Below the pieces are notes generated by a model. That model was not told the origin of the DNA and did not search any database. It saw nothing but the letters and a program-made list of their open reading frames with translations. A DNA stretch of 64,000 nt from Halioglobus sp. (GTDB taxonomy: Bacteria > Pseudomonadota > Gammaproteobacteria > Pseudomonadales > Halieaceae): positions 126,154 to 190,153 of the forward strand of contig JAGRIE010000007.1 of the NCBI GenBank assembly GCA_020443425.1, in the 5' to 3' direction. A program made the position numbers and the translations under genes. Within the stretch, counting starts at the first letter, position 1. Every line of letters starts with the position of its first letter. Positions 51,779 through 62,410 of the stretch are shown here, in pieces.

Positions 51779-52921
51779 TCATGTGGTCGCACTGGCCTTC
51801 TCGGTACTGATTGCCATCAGCACGCCAAACCCGGCCAACAGTGTCACCACCGATGTACCACCGGCACTCACCAGCGGCAGGGGGACCCCGACCACCGGCA
51901 GCAGACCGGCGACCATTCCCATATTAACAAAGATATAGACGAAAAACGTCAGTGTCAGGCTGCCGGCCATCATGCGACCGAAACTGGTCTGCGCCTGGGC
52001 ACCGATCCAGAAACCGCGCAGTAAAATCAGCAGGTAGATACCCACCAGCAGGATAATACCCTGCAAGCCGTGCTCCTCGGCCAGCACCGCGATAATAAAA
52101 TCCGTGTGGCTCTCGGGCAAAAAATCCAGCCGCGACTGGGTACTCTGCAGCCAGCCCTTGCCGTCCCAGCCGCCGGAGCCGATGGCGGTCTTGGACTGGA
52201 TGATATTCCAGCCCGCCCCGAGCTTGTCACTCTCCGGGTTGAACATGGTGAGGATGCGCTGTTTCTGGTATTCCTTCAGGCCGTACATCCACATCGGCCA
52301 GGCCGATGCCGCCGCCAGCACCACTGCACCGAAAATGTAGCGCCAGCCGATGCCGGCCATAAACAGCACGAACAAGCCGCTGGAGGCAATCAATAGCGAG
52401 GTCCCAAGGTCCGGCTGGACCACAATCAGGCCCGCCGGCAGGCCCAGCAGCAGCAGCGCGCCCAGCACGGCAAAGAACCGCGGGGGCAGCACCCGGCCGG
52501 CCAGGAACCAGGCCAACACCAGCGGCACAGCCAGCTTCATCACCTCGGCGGGCTGGAAGCGGAAGCCGCCCAGCTGCAGCCAGCGCTGCGCCCCTTTCGC
52601 CCCGACGCCCACCAGCAGCACCGCGACCAGCAACGCCACACCGCCGATATAGAGCCACGGTGCCCAGCGCTCGAACTCCTTCAAATTGATCTGCGCCACC
52701 AGCAACATAACGGCGAAGGCCAACCCCAGATAGCGCCCCTGGCGATACACGGCCTCCATACTCTGGCCGGATGCACTGTACAGCACCAGCAGGCCGTAGA
52801 CGCTCAACACCAGCAGCAGCAACAGCAGGGGTATATCGATATGCAGGCGCATGATCGCGCTCGGCCGCCGGGCCATGTCGCGCGAACCCTGGTGTGGCAA
52901 CTGCCTTACGTAATCACCCAT
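51779..52921 (-). CDS. rodA: rod shape-determining peptidoglycan glycosyltransferase
   Basis: A SEDS-family polymerase of 380 residues with about ten membrane helices. Motifs: AQRWLQLGGFRFQPAEVMKLA, VVQPDLGTSLLI, FLPESHTDFIIAVLAEEHG (with the catalytic Asp region) and GVPLPLVSAGGTSVV. Start ATG 52921 overlaps the end of mrdA by eight bases, and a longer frame would extend into that gene. It works with PBP2 in lateral wall elongation. Confidence 0.96.
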   Translation of the reverse strand: MGDYVRQLPHQGSRDMARRPSAIMRLHIDIPLLLLLLVLSVYGLLVLYSASGQSMEAVYRQGRYLGLAFAVMLLVAQINLKEFERWAPWLYIGGVALLVAVLLVGVGAKGAQRWLQLGGFRFQPAEVMKLAVPLVLAWFLAGRVLPPRFFAVLGALLLLGLPAGLIVVQPDLGTSLLIASSGLFVLFMAGIGWRYIFGAVVLAAASAWPMWMYGLKEYQKQRILTMFNPESDKLGAGWNIIQSKTAIGSGGWDGKGWLQSTQSRLDFLPESHTDFIIAVLAEEHGLQGIILLVGIYLLILLRGFWIGAQAQTSFGRMMAGSLTLTFFVYIFVNMGMVAGLLPVVGVPLPLVSAGGTSVVTLLAGFGVLMAISTEKASATT

Positions 52922-54761
52922 CTGTGGGCTCCACCTGCAACCAGGTATCAATGACCGCGCGCGCGATCGGCGAGGCGGCTGAGCTGCCGCCGCCATTCTC
53001 GACGATAATGCCCACGGCGATGGTCGGGTCCTCGATCGGCGCGAACGCGATGAACAGGCCGTGGTGCCGGTGTCGCTCGGCCACCTCGTCCTCGTTGTAG
53101 ACGGCATTCTGGGCGATCCCGATCACCTGTGCGGTGCCGGTTTTCCCCGCCATTTCATAGGCGATGCCCTTGGCCAGTGCTTTTGCGGTCCCCCGCTGGC
53201 CGTGCACCACCTCGCGCATGCCGTCGAAAATGGCGTCCCAGTACTCGGCAGGGGCCTCGATCGGCTCCAGCACCGGCGGCGCCACCGGCTCGCCATCCAC
53301 CGCCATCACCAGCCGCGGCACGTAGCGCTGCCCCCTGCTCGCCATCACACTGGTCGCCACCGCCAACTGCAGCGGCGAGGCCAGCATATAGCCCTGGCCG
53401 ATACCCGCGCTGAGTGTCTCGCCCGGATACCAGGACTGCGCCATCGCCGCGCGCTTCCAGCGCGTCGAGGGCAGGACACCGGCGCGCTCATTGGTGGTAT
53501 CAATACCGGTGCGATCGCCGAAGCCGAACGGGTGCAGGTAGTCGTACATGCGATCGATGGTCAGGCGTCGCGCCAGGTCGTAATAGTACACGTCGCAGGA
53601 CTGGGCAATCGCCATTTTCATGTCCACGCGCGCCGCGTGGCCGGTGCCGGTGACGCGCAGGATCCAGTCGCGGTACTTCCGCGAGTCGCCCGGCAGGCTG
53701 TACCAGCCGGGGTCGGCCACGGTCGACTGCGGCGTCACCAGTCCGGACAGCAGGCCCGCCATCGACATGAACGGCTTGATGGTGGAGCCGGGTGGGTAGG
53801 AGCCCTGTATAGCACGATTGAACAGCGGCACATCCAGCGAATCGCGCAGCGCCGAGTACTCGCTGGAACTGATGCCGTTCACAAACAGGTTGGTGTCAAA
53901 GCCCGGTGTCGACACCAGCGCCAGCAGCCCGCCGGTGCGCGGGTCGATGGCGACCACCGCCCCGCGGCGATCGCCCAGGGCTTCAAACGCCGCCAGTTGC
54001 ACATCGTAATCCAGCGACAGCGTCAGATCCTTGCCGCGCACCGGCGCAAACCGCTCCAGTACCCGCAGTACCCGCCCGTGCGCATTGCTCTCCACGTTCT
54101 GGTAGCCGACATCGCCGTGCAGCAGATCCTCGTAGTACTTCTCCACCCCGACTTTGCCGATGTGGAAAGTGCCGCGATAGTCGGTTTCATCGAGCTCCTG
54201 CGCCTCCTGCTCGTTGATCCGGCCGACATAGCCGATCGCGTGCGAGAACAGCTCGCCGTGGGGGTAGTGCCGCAGCAGCTGCGCCTCCACCACCACGCCC
54301 GGCAGGCGGAAGCGATTGACCGCGAGGCGCGCGCGCTCCTCCTCGGTCAGGCGAAAGCGCAGCGGCACCGGTTCATAGGGGCGGCTGCGGTAGAGTTTCT
54401 TGCGGAAGGTTTCCAGGTCGCTCTCCGACACCGGCAGCACCGCCTGCAGATCGGCCAGCGTGGCCTCCAGGTCCGGCACCCGCTCGCGCACGATGGACAG
54501 CATATAGCTGGGGCGGTTATCCGCCAGCACCACACCGTTGCGATCGAAAATCAGGCCGCGCCGCGGCGGCAGCGGCTGCAGCTGCACCCGGTTGCGCTCC
54601 GACTGGGTGCGGTAGATCTCGTACTCGGTGACCTGCAGGGTGTAGTACCGCATCAGGATCACGCCGAGCAGTATCATCACCAGGCCGATCGCAAGAATCG
54701 TGCGCGTGCCGTACACGCGCGACTCGAGCTGCGGATCTTTTAAATCGAATTGCGGTAGCAT
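52914..54761 (-). CDS. mrdA: penicillin-binding protein 2 (transpeptidase)
   Basis: A 615-residue class B PBP: N-terminal helix (21-37, ILAIGLVMILLGVILM), pedestal domain (RGLIFDRNGVVLADN at 68-82), and the transpeptidase domain with the SxxK Ser326-Lys329 (PPGSTIKPF), SCD in AQSCDVYYYDLA and KTGTAQV. It forms the elongasome with RodA. Its 3' end overlaps rodA by eight bases. Confidence 0.97.
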   Translation of the reverse strand: MLPQFDLKDPQLESRVYGTRTILAIGLVMILLGVILMRYYTLQVTEYEIYRTQSERNRVQLQPLPPRRGLIFDRNGVVLADNRPSYMLSIVRERVPDLEATLADLQAVLPVSESDLETFRKKLYRSRPYEPVPLRFRLTEEERARLAVNRFRLPGVVVEAQLLRHYPHGELFSHAIGYVGRINEQEAQELDETDYRGTFHIGKVGVEKYYEDLLHGDVGYQNVESNAHGRVLRVLERFAPVRGKDLTLSLDYDVQLAAFEALGDRRGAVVAIDPRTGGLLALVSTPGFDTNLFVNGISSSEYSALRDSLDVPLFNRAIQGSYPPGSTIKPFMSMAGLLSGLVTPQSTVADPGWYSLPGDSRKYRDWILRVTGTGHAARVDMKMAIAQSCDVYYYDLARRLTIDRMYDYLHPFGFGDRTGIDTTNERAGVLPSTRWKRAAMAQSWYPGETLSAGIGQGYMLASPLQLAVATSVMASRGQRYVPRLVMAVDGEPVAPPVLEPIEAPAEYWDAIFDGMREVVHGQRGTAKALAKGIAYEMAGKTGTAQVIGIAQNAVYNEDEVAERHRHHGLFIAFAPIEDPTIAVGIIVENGGGSSAASPIARAVIDTWLQVEPTDG

Positions 54762-54805
54762 TCAGGTAGCCTGGCAACCCTGCACTGCGTTGAAGGGGGT
54801 GGACA

Positions 54806-55276
54806 CTAGGCGCGATGATACGGGTGGTTGACGGTGATTGTCCAAGCCCGATACAACTGCTCTGCCAGCAGCACCCGCACCAGCGGGTGCGGCAGCGTCA
54901 GGTCGCTGAGCGACCAGCACATATCCGCGCGCGCCAGACAGGCCGGGGACAGGCCGTCCGGGCCGCCGATAAGGATGTTGTAATTGTCCCCCGACATCTG
55001 CCAGGCCTGCAGTTGCTCGGCCAGCGCCGGTGTCGACAGCCGCTTGCCCTGCACATCGAGGGCCACCACGCGCTCGCCGGGGGCGACCGCTTTCAGCATC
55101 TGCTCACCCTCCGCCGCGCACAGGGCCGCCGCCACGGCGTCCTTGCCGCGCTTCGCCAGCGCGATCTCGCGCCACACCAGCTTGATCTCCCGGGGCAGGC
55201 GCTTGCTGTACTCGGTGACGCCCTGCTCCACCCAGGCGGGCATACGGGTGCCCACGGCAATGACACTGATGCGCAT
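54806..55276 (-). CDS. rlmH: 23S rRNA (pseudouridine1915-N3)-methyltransferase
   Basis: A 156-residue SPOUT methyltransferase (E. coli 155) with the knotted C-terminal SAM site ([42 protein letters not shown]) and conserved C-terminal NHPYHR. It starts in a TGATG overlap with rsfS (55276-55278). It methylates the helix 69 pseudouridine of 23S rRNA. Confidence 0.97.
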   Translation of the reverse strand: MRISVIAVGTRMPAWVEQGVTEYSKRLPREIKLVWREIALAKRGKDAVAAALCAAEGEQMLKAVAPGERVVALDVQGKRLSTPALAEQLQAWQMSGDNYNILIGGPDGLSPACLARADMCWSLSDLTLPHPLVRVLLAEQLYRAWTITVNHPYHRA

Positions 55277-55611
55277 CAGCCGCTGACTTCAGGTGCAGTC
55301 CACAGGCGTTCCAGGTCGTAGAAATCGCGGGTCGCCGGCAACATGACGTGCACCACCACATCGCCGAAATCCACCAGCACCCACTCACCGGCGTCCTCGC
55401 CCTCCGTGCCCATCGGCGCCATACCCTGCTTCTTGGCCTCGACCGCCACATGGCTGGCCAGCGACTTGACGTGGCGGTTGGAGGTGCCGCTGGTGATCAC
55501 CATGTAGTCCATCACATCGGTTAACGCAGACACATCCAGCGTCACGGTGTTGACGGCCTTGAGATCGTCCAGTGCGGCGACGATTAACTGTGTGAGCTGC
55601 TCAGAGTCCAT
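55276..55611 (-). CDS. rsfS: ribosomal silencing factor RsfS
   Basis: A 111-residue DUF143 protein: [52 protein letters not shown] and [10 protein letters not shown]. It binds uL14 and prevents subunit joining in stationary phase. Overlaps rlmH by one base; nadD lies 55 bases upstream, as in other gammaproteobacteria. Confidence 0.96.
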   Translation of the reverse strand: MDSEQLTQLIVAALDDLKAVNTVTLDVSALTDVMDYMVITSGTSNRHVKSLASHVAVEAKKQGMAPMGTEGEDAGEWVLVDFGDVVVHVMLPATRDFYDLERLWTAPEVSG

Positions 55612-55666
55612 AGGGCTGGTTTTCTTTGACGTTCATAGACGACGGTCCTTTGGTTGACGGTACAGT

Positions 55667-56326
55667 TTAACGGTACAGTGAGTTTGCCTGGATATAATCC
55701 AGCACGGATTGCGGCAGCAGGTAGCGCGCAGAGCGCCCCGCCGCCAGTATGTCGCGGATCTCGGTGGCCGATATCGCCAGCGGCCGCAACTCCTCGATGG
55801 CGATGCAACCCGCCGGCTGCGCGCGCAGGCGCTGGCGGTCTGCCACCCGGTGCTCAGCGAGCCAGTGCGCGATTTCTCCCGCACTCGGCAGCGCCCAGCC
55901 GGGTCGCGCAATCACCACGATATGCGCCCAGTCCAGCAGCTCCCGCCAGCGGTGCCACTGGTTGACCTCCAGCAGGGCGTCGCAGCCCATCACCATACAC
56001 AGGCCGGTGCCGGCGCCCAGTTCGGCGCGCAACTCGACCAGGCTGTCTATGGTATAGGATTTCCCCGGGCGCTGTAGCTCGCGCGTGTCGCAGGCCAGCC
56101 GTGGCTCACCGGCCACGGCCAGTTCCACCATGGCGGCGCGGTGCGCGGCGCTGCACTCGGGCGCCTCGCGGTGCGGCGGCTGCGCACTGGGCATCAGGCG
56201 CAACTGGGCCAGCTGCAGGCGCTCCACCAGCTCCAGCGCGGAGCGCAGGTGGCCGTAGTGCACCGGGTTGAAGGTGCCGCCGAAAACCCCGACCAACTCA
56301 AGCGTGGGCGATGCGGGCGCGCTCAA
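55667..56326 (-). CDS. nadD: nicotinate-nucleotide adenylyltransferase
   Basis: A 219-residue nucleotidyltransferase: [19 protein letters not shown] (GxFxPxHxGH) near residues 12-30, [30 protein letters not shown], and a final ISATEIRD (ISxTxxR). It makes NaAD in NAD synthesis. The start is TTG at 56326, overlapping the proA stop as TTGA; no ATG or GTG occurs before the signature. Confidence 0.95.
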   Translation of the reverse strand: MSAPASPTLELVGVFGGTFNPVHYGHLRSALELVERLQLAQLRLMPSAQPPHREAPECSAAHRAAMVELAVAGEPRLACDTRELQRPGKSYTIDSLVELRAELGAGTGLCMVMGCDALLEVNQWHRWRELLDWAHIVVIARPGWALPSAGEIAHWLAEHRVADRQRLRAQPAGCIAIEELRPLAISATEIRDILAAGRSARYLLPQSVLDYIQANSLYR

Positions 56327-57585
56327 GTGCGAAGCTGCCCCTCGCCGAGCACGACAAACTTCTGCGTGGTCAGCCCTTCCAGCCCCACCGGGCCGCGGGC
56401 GTGCAGTTTATCGGTGGAAATGCCGATCTCCGCGCCCAGGCCGTACTCGAAACCGTCCGCCAGCCGCGTCGAGGCGTTGACCATCACGGAGCTGGAATCC
56501 ACTTCCCGCAGGAAGCGCATCGCCCGCGCATGCTCCTGCGTGACAATGCTGTCGGTGTGCTGCGAGCTGTAGGTGTTGATATGCTCGATCGCCTGCTCCA
56601 GGCCGTCCACCACGCGCACGGCCAGCACCGGCGCCAGGTACTCCTCGCGCCAGTCCTGCTCAGTGGCGGCGGTGGCGGCTGGCAACAGCGCCAGCGCGCG
56701 CTCACAGGCGCGCAGCTCCACCCCGGCCTCGGCGTAAGCCTGCGCCAGGCGCGGCAGCACGGCCTGCGCCCTGGACGCGGCCACCAGCAGGGTCTCCATG
56801 GTGTTACAGGTGCCGTAGCGCTGGGTCTTGGCGTTCACGGCGATACTGACGGCCATGTCCTCGTCGGCGTAGTCGTCTATATAGACGTGGCAGACGCCGT
56901 CGAGGTGCTTGATGACAGGCACCCGGGCATCGCGGCTGATGCGCTCGATCAGGCCTTTGCCGCCGCGCGGCACAATCACATCCACATACTCGGGCATGGT
57001 GATCAGCTGGCCCACGGCGGCGCGGTCCGCAGTCGCCACCACCTGCACCGCCGCGGCCGGCAGGCCGCTGGCCTCCAGCCCCTGGCGCAGGCACTCGGCG
57101 ATCGCGCAGTTGGACGCCAGCGCCTCTGAACCGCCGCGCAGTATGGTGGCGTTGCCCGCCTTCAGGCACAGGCTCGCGGCCTCCACCGTCACATTCGGGC
57201 GCGACTCATAGATAATGCCTATCACACCCAGCGGCACGCGCATGCGGCCCACCTGGATGCCGCTGGGCATGCTGCGCATATCGCTGATGCTGCCCACCGG
57301 GTCCGGCAGCGCCACCACCTGACGCAGGCCCTCGAGCATGGTATCGATACGCGCCGGGGTCAGCTCCAGCCGGTCCAGCAGCGGCGCGTCCAGCGCGTTG
57401 GCGCGGCCCTGTTCCAGGTCCTGCCGGTTGGCCTCCGCGAGGCTGGCGCGGGCGCCGTCCAGGGCGTCGTGCACGGCGAGCAGGGCGCGGTTGCGCACCG
57501 CCGTCGGCGCCGCCGCCACGGTGCGTGAGGCCGCCCGTGCGGCCATGCCAAGCTCAACCATGTACTGCTCAACATTCATTGCCAT
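56323..57585 (-). CDS. proA: glutamate-5-semialdehyde dehydrogenase
   Basis: Second step of proline synthesis, NADPH-dependent. The 420-residue protein (E. coli 417) has the active-site Cys260 in [27 protein letters not shown] and [10 protein letters not shown]. proB is not adjacent. It is cotranscribed with nadD (four-base overlap). Confidence 0.97.
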   Translation of the reverse strand: MAMNVEQYMVELGMAARAASRTVAAAPTAVRNRALLAVHDALDGARASLAEANRQDLEQGRANALDAPLLDRLELTPARIDTMLEGLRQVVALPDPVGSISDMRSMPSGIQVGRMRVPLGVIGIIYESRPNVTVEAASLCLKAGNATILRGGSEALASNCAIAECLRQGLEASGLPAAAVQVVATADRAAVGQLITMPEYVDVIVPRGGKGLIERISRDARVPVIKHLDGVCHVYIDDYADEDMAVSIAVNAKTQRYGTCNTMETLLVAASRAQAVLPRLAQAYAEAGVELRACERALALLPAATAATEQDWREEYLAPVLAVRVVDGLEQAIEHINTYSSQHTDSIVTQEHARAMRFLREVDSSSVMVNASTRLADGFEYGLGAEIGISTDKLHARGPVGLEGLTTQKFVVLGEGQLRT

Positions 57586-57674
57586 TCAACCATCAAAAAC
57601 ACAAAGGCGCGATTATACCTGATGCACCGGGGTGATGTGCTAAGCTCCTGCCTGAAATTGTCACAGGAATCCGT

Positions 57675-58307
57675 ATGGCCGCGCTCCCCGATGTGGAATT
57701 TTTCTACGACTGCTCCAGCCCCTGGACGTATTTTGCCTTCACCCGCATCCAGCCACTGATGGCGCGGCTGGCACTGCCGGTCCGCTGGCGCCCCATCCTC
57801 GTCGGCGGGGTGTTCAACGCCGTCAACCAGGACCTCTACGCCGCGCGTGAATCGATGTTCAACAGCCCCGACAGCCCGCGCATGAAGTACTTCATCAAGG
57901 ACATGCAGGACTGGGCCGACCTCTGCGGTGTGCGCACCGTGATGCCGCCGGGCCACCCGATCAGCAGCGTCAAAGCCATGCGCGGCGCTTTCTACGCGCA
58001 GGAACAGGGCCTGCTGGTACCGTATTCAGAGGCCGTGTTCAAAACCTACTGGGACAGCGACACCCCCGATATCGCCAGCGATGCGGTGCTCGGCGCAATC
58101 TGCGCGCAGGTGGGGCTGGAGGCAGCCGGCTTTTTTGCCGCGATTGCCGACCAGAAGTACAAGGACCTGTTGCGCGCGAACACGGATGAACTGATTGCGC
58201 GCGGCGGTTTCGGCTCGCCGACGATCTTTATCAATGGCGATGATATGTACTTCGGCAATGACCGGCTGGAGCTGGTGGAGCACCGGCTGCGGGAGTTGCT
58301 GGTTTAG
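57675..58307 (+). CDS. 2-hydroxychromene-2-carboxylate isomerase family (kappa-class GST fold)
   Basis: A 210-residue DsbA-fold protein: VEFFYDCSSPWTYFAF, with the active-site Ser14 position of kappa GSTs instead of a CxxC, RPILVGGVFNAVNQ, and GGFGSPTIFINGDDMYFGNDRLE. Known homologues isomerise 2-hydroxychromene-2-carboxylate in naphthalene catabolism or conjugate glutathione. No catabolic genes are nearby, so the substrate is open. It stands alone, followed by the palindromic repeat. Confidence 0.88.
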   Translation: MAALPDVEFFYDCSSPWTYFAFTRIQPLMARLALPVRWRPILVGGVFNAVNQDLYAARESMFNSPDSPRMKYFIKDMQDWADLCGVRTVMPPGHPISSVKAMRGAFYAQEQGLLVPYSEAVFKTYWDSDTPDIASDAVLGAICAQVGLEAAGFFAAIADQKYKDLLRANTDELIARGGFGSPTIFINGDDMYFGNDRLELVEHRLRELLV

Positions 58308-58350
58308 CGTTGCTGCGCGGTGGAGCTGGGGTGGTGCCATCGAGCCGGCG

Positions 58351-58534
58351 CAGCGGGGCCTGTGGCGACGCGCGGACGGTCGCTCGCGTGCCCGTGTTTG
58401 CGGGCTGCTGCGCAACTCGACAAAAATTGCTGCGCAATTTTATGGACTCGGACAGTGCTCGCAGAAAGCCCCCGCAAACACGGGCACGCGAAAGCGGCGA
58501 CCCTATTGTCCGCCCGCCGCCACAGGCCCCGCTG
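58351..58534. repeat. long imperfect palindrome (REP/MITE-like)
   Basis: A 184-base palindromic element in the 411-base non-coding gap after the isomerase gene. The outer arms 58351-58367 and 58518-58534 are perfect 17-base inverted repeats. The inner arms 58385-58404 and 58471-58490 are perfect 20-base inverted repeats. The centre holds a smaller 8-base hairpin (58423-58430 and 58434-58441). Open frames within it are products of the GC-rich symmetry. No flanking target-site duplication or transposase was identified. Confidence 0.8.
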
Positions 58535-58673
58535 CACCTTGTTTGCGAGCACCCCCCCCTGCATCCGGTAACGCTATAGTAGTGGCGGGTGGTAGAGGCA
58601 TGGTAGCGGCCGGCTCACTGGCAACGCGGTAATTAGGTAATTAGTCAAATAATAGACACAAACTACCAAACAC
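58535..58673. other. rest of the gap between the isomerase and peroxiredoxin genes
   Basis: After the palindrome, about 140 bases of lower GC content lie before the peroxiredoxin terminator. No gene or clear signal was found except a C8-like homopolymer near 58552-58559. Confidence 0.5.
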
Positions 58674-58698
58674 AAAAAAGCGGGCACTGGGCCCGCTT
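58674..58698 (-). terminator. intrinsic terminator of the peroxiredoxin gene
   Basis: Read on the minus strand, an 8-base stem (AAGCGGGC/GCCCGCTT, 58698-58691 with 58685-58678), a five-base loop and six T residues at the end. It lies about 20 bases after the peroxiredoxin stop at 58719-58721. Confidence 0.85.
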
Positions 58699-58718
58699 CG
58701 ATGGTCGAAGCCTGTGAA

Positions 58719-59321
58719 TTACAGCGCTTCGGCGTTCTCGGCCAGGTAGGCAGCGACGCCGTCGGGAGAGGCGTTCATGCCTTTGTCGCCCTTGTTCCAG
58801 CCCGCCGGGCACACTTCGCCGTGCTCGTCGGTGAACTGCAGCGCCTCAACCAGGCGGATCAGCTCATCGATGTTGCGGCCCAGCGGCAGGTCGTTGACCA
58901 GCTGTGAGCGCACTGTGCCTTCACGGTCGATCAGGAAGGCGCCGCGGAAGGCCACACCACCGCTGCTTTCGACATCGTAGGCGCGACAGATATCGTGATT
59001 GACGTCAGCCGCCATGGTGTAGGTCACCGGGCCGATACCGCCGTCTTTCACTGCCGTGTTGCGCCAGGCGTTGTGGGTGAACTGGGAGTCGATGGACACA
59101 GCCACCACTTCAACACCCAGCTCGCGGAATTTGTCCATGCGGTGATCCAGAGCGATCAGCTCTGAAGGGCACACGAAGGTGAAGTCCAACGGGTAAAAGA
59201 ATACCAGGCCGTATTTGCCCGCCATTGCTTCGGAACGCTTGAAAGAATCGACGATCTCACCCGTGCCGAGCACTGCCGCCACGTCGAAATCCGGTGCCGG
59301 CTTACCAACTAAAACGCCCAT
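58719..59321 (-). CDS. 2-Cys peroxiredoxin (Prx1/AhpC type)
   Basis: Reduces hydrogen peroxide and organic peroxides with thioredoxin or AhpF. The 200-residue protein has the peroxidatic Cys51 in LDFTFVCPSE and the resolving Cys171 in EVCPAGW, plus the typical 2-Cys C-terminal region. It is its own transcription unit with an intrinsic terminator behind it and an OxyR-like site about 120-160 bases in front. The ribosome-binding site is AGAGGAG. Confidence 0.93.
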   Translation of the reverse strand: MGVLVGKPAPDFDVAAVLGTGEIVDSFKRSEAMAGKYGLVFFYPLDFTFVCPSELIALDHRMDKFRELGVEVVAVSIDSQFTHNAWRNTAVKDGGIGPVTYTMAADVNHDICRAYDVESSGGVAFRGAFLIDREGTVRSQLVNDLPLGRNIDELIRLVEALQFTDEHGEVCPAGWNKGDKGMNASPDGVAAYLAENAEAL

Positions 59322-59441
59322 GTATCTACACTCCTCTTTGGTTGTTCATGCAAAGGCGCCACCCCGGTGCGGGATGGCGCTCTGGAGAGAATAATACACA
59401 GACCGTTTGATATCGCCTATTGAATTGTCCGCATGGATTCA

Positions 59442-59478
59442 ATAGCCAACCGCTATTACCTTGATAGCGCTACTCTGA
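59442..59478. promoter_or_regulatory. OxyR-like operator upstream of the peroxiredoxin gene
   Basis: Spaced quarter-sites ATAG (59442-59445), CTAT (59453-59456), ATAG (59464-59467) and a degenerate CTGA (59475-59478) are each separated by exactly seven bases, the layout of the OxyR ATAG-N7-CTAT-N7-ATAG-N7-CTAT motif. It lies partly in the 3' end of the glutaredoxin gene. A nine-base inverted repeat (59417-59425 with 59437-59445) is adjacent. Confidence 0.45.
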
Positions 59479-59799
59479 GGCCGGCGCCGCCGCGTTCGCC
59501 TTGATCAGCGTCTCCAGCTCACCGCTTTCGTACATCTCGGTCACGATATCGCAGCCGCCGATCAGCTCTCCGTCGACCCACAGCTGCGGGAACGTCGGCC
59601 AGTTCGCATACTGCGGCAGGGTCGCGCGAATCTCCGGGTTGCTCAGGATGTCGACATACGCGAAGCGCTCGCCACAGGCCATCAGCGCCTCTACGGTGCG
59701 CGCGGAAAAACCGCACTGGGGCTGGTTGGGCGAACCTTTCATGTACAACAACACGCGGTTGCTGGCGATCTGTTCTTTGATTGTCTCGATAATATCCAT
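59470..59799 (-). CDS. grxD: monothiol glutaredoxin (Grx4/GrxD family)
   Basis: A 109-residue CGFS glutaredoxin: MKGSPNQPQCGFSART with Cys29, then YVDILSNPEIRATLPQYANWPTFPQLWV and GGCDIVTEM. It binds a [2Fe-2S] cluster with glutathione and BolA and serves iron-sulfur delivery and iron regulation. The ATG at 59799 is right; a longer frame is not native. The gene ends 148 bases before the peroxiredoxin start, and the two are on the same strand. Confidence 0.94.
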   Translation of the reverse strand: MDIIETIKEQIASNRVLLYMKGSPNQPQCGFSARTVEALMACGERFAYVDILSNPEIRATLPQYANWPTFPQLWVDGELIGGCDIVTEMYESGELETLIKANAAAPASE

Positions 59800-59897
59800 G
59801 TTTCGTCCTGTCTGTTGTCGCCCGATGGGGCATCCGTCTTCAGGGGGGCATATTACCCTATTTCGCACCCATATTGCTCCTGCCGCGTGGAGATGGA

Positions 59898-59926
59898 TTG
59901 CCAATCCAGCCGGACCTAGCTATAGT
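59898..59926 (+). promoter_or_regulatory. promoter of argD
   Basis: TTGCCA (59898-59903), a 17-base spacer, TATAGT (59921-59926). The expected start of transcription is near 59932, which would give a leader of about 50 bases. Confidence 0.6.
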
Positions 59927-59937
59927 TGCCCGTTTCG

Positions 59938-59967
59938 AGGCAGCTCCCGCTGCCTTTTTGCGTTTTT
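59938..59967 (+). terminator. terminator-like hairpin in the argD leader (possible attenuator)
   Basis: Seven-base stem AGGCAGC/GCTGCCT (59938-59944 with 59949-59955), loop TCCC, then five T, GCG and five T (59955-59967). It lies between the promoter and the ribosome-binding site GGGAGGGG (59968-59975). The loop with its neighbour CTCCC is complementary to GGGAG of that site, so alternative pairing is possible. Whether it attenuates or merely resembles a terminator is not known. Confidence 0.5.
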
Positions 59968-59982
59968 GGGAGGGGCAGAATC

Positions 59983-61149
<1,167 letters not shown>

Positions 61150-61179
61150 GCACGCCCGCCGGGCGTAACAGGACAAGCC

Positions 61180-62097
61180 ATGTCAGCTACCCGACATTTT
61201 TTGACACTGCTGGACTTCAGCCCCCAGGAGCTGCAGCAACTGATCCAACGCGGCATCGAGATGAAGCGCGAGCACCGCGCCGGCAAGGACCAGCGCGCGT
61301 TCCCGGGCACCTCACTGGCGATGATCTTCTCGAAATCATCCACCCGCACGCGGGTGTCGTTTGAAGCCGGTATCGCGCACCTGGGCGGCCAGGCGATGTT
61401 CCTGTCGCCGCAGGATACGCAGCTGGGCCGGGGCGAGCCGATCGAAGACAGTGCGCGGGTGATTTCCTCGATGGTGGACATCGTGGTGATCCGCACCTTC
61501 GGGCACGATATCGCACAGCGGTTCGCGGCGAACTCCAAAGTCCCGGTGATCAACGCCCTGACGGACGACTACCACCCCTGCCAGCTACTGGCCGACATGC
61601 AGACCTATGTCGAGCACCGCGGCAGTATCGCCGGCAAAAGTGTGTGCTGGGTCGGCGACGGCAACAATATGTGCCAGTCCTACATCAACGCCGCGCGCCA
61701 GTTCGACTTTGAGCTGCGCATCGCCTGCCCGCCGGGGTTTGAGCCGAAAGCCGAGCTGCTCGAGGCCAACAGCGACCGCGTGCACATCGAGCACGACCCG
61801 ATGGTCGCCGCCCGCGGCTGCGACCTGCTGGTGACCGACGTCTGGGCCTCCATGGGCCAGGAGGAGGAGCAGCTGGAGCGCGCCAAACAGTTCAAGCCCT
61901 ACCAGATCAACAGCGCGCTGATGGGCGAGGCTGCCGGCGACGCGCTCTACATGCACTGCCTGCCGGCGCACCGGGGCGAGGAGATCAGCGCGCAGCTGAT
62001 GGATGCACCCGACACGGTGATCTGGGATGAGGCCGAGAACCGCCTGCACGCGCAAAAAGCGCTGATGGAAACCCTGCTGCTGGCCAACCGCGCCTGA
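61180..62097 (+). CDS. argF: ornithine carbamoyltransferase
   Basis: Makes citrulline from ornithine and carbamoyl phosphate. The 305 residues have the carbamoyl-phosphate loop [12 protein letters not shown], the DDYHPCQ segment ([15 protein letters not shown]), DVWASMGQE and [11 protein letters not shown] with the ornithine-binding Cys. Directly downstream of argD in the same transcript. No terminator was recognised behind it. Confidence 0.97.
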   Translation: MSATRHFLTLLDFSPQELQQLIQRGIEMKREHRAGKDQRAFPGTSLAMIFSKSSTRTRVSFEAGIAHLGGQAMFLSPQDTQLGRGEPIEDSARVISSMVDIVVIRTFGHDIAQRFAANSKVPVINALTDDYHPCQLLADMQTYVEHRGSIAGKSVCWVGDGNNMCQSYINAARQFDFELRIACPPGFEPKAELLEANSDRVHIEHDPMVAARGCDLLVTDVWASMGQEEEQLERAKQFKPYQINSALMGEAAGDALYMHCLPAHRGEEISAQLMDAPDTVIWDEAENRLHAQKALMETLLLANRA

Positions 62098-62308
62098 CCC
62101 GATCGGGGGGCGCGGCGCGCACTTGCAGCATCACCAGAAGGGCCGCCACACCCCTAAATAACCTTGTGGTATAGAAGACGTTTTTCTTATAAAAAATTAA
62201 TCGATAGGCCCTGCCCACCCCCCGCACAACCGGCCTCTCGCCACCGCCCTGCAAGCCCATCAAGGCCTTCGGGGTTAGTAGGCGCAGACCCACATAACTA
62301 TGTACAAG
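62098..62308. other. intergenic region between argF and the nrdA control region
   Basis: About 210 bases without a gene; the left part is GC-rich and the right part has an AT-rich patch (62155-62205). A TTGTGG with a TTATAA 17 bases on (near 62164-62192) could be a second, distal promoter, but this is weak. Confidence 0.4.
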
Positions 62309-62317
62309 TTATCCACA
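62309..62317 (+). promoter_or_regulatory. DnaA box upstream of nrdA
   Basis: TTATCCACA, a perfect match to the DnaA consensus TTATNCACA, about 100 bases before the nrdA promoter. DnaA is known to control nrdAB in E. coli; here this is by analogy. Confidence 0.6.
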
Positions 62318-62355
62318 AAATAAACCCAGCCTAATCCCTTGCATTGCACCGGGAG

Positions 62356-62371
62356 CCGCATTATCTTGTAC
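62356..62371. promoter_or_regulatory. NrdR box 1 (degenerate)
   Basis: A 16-base element with core CATTATCTTG, eight of ten positions of the NrdR core CwAtATaTwG. It is 32 bases (three helical turns) before the stronger box. Confidence 0.5.
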
Positions 62372-62387
62372 CCGAGTGAAGCACATA

Positions 62388-62403
62388 CCCCTATATATTG
62401 GGT
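62388..62403. promoter_or_regulatory. NrdR box 2
   Basis: Core CTATATATTG matches the NrdR consensus CwAtATaTwG at all ten positions. It lies immediately before the -35 element (62411). NrdR boxes typically occur as pairs spaced by about 31-32 bases, as here. Confidence 0.75.
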
Positions 62404-62410
62404 GTTACGG

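Noticed and set aside
58308-58640. Small open frames inside the palindrome
   Set aside because: Frames on both strands mirror each other because the DNA is palindromic; none has a ribosome-binding site with a sensible start.
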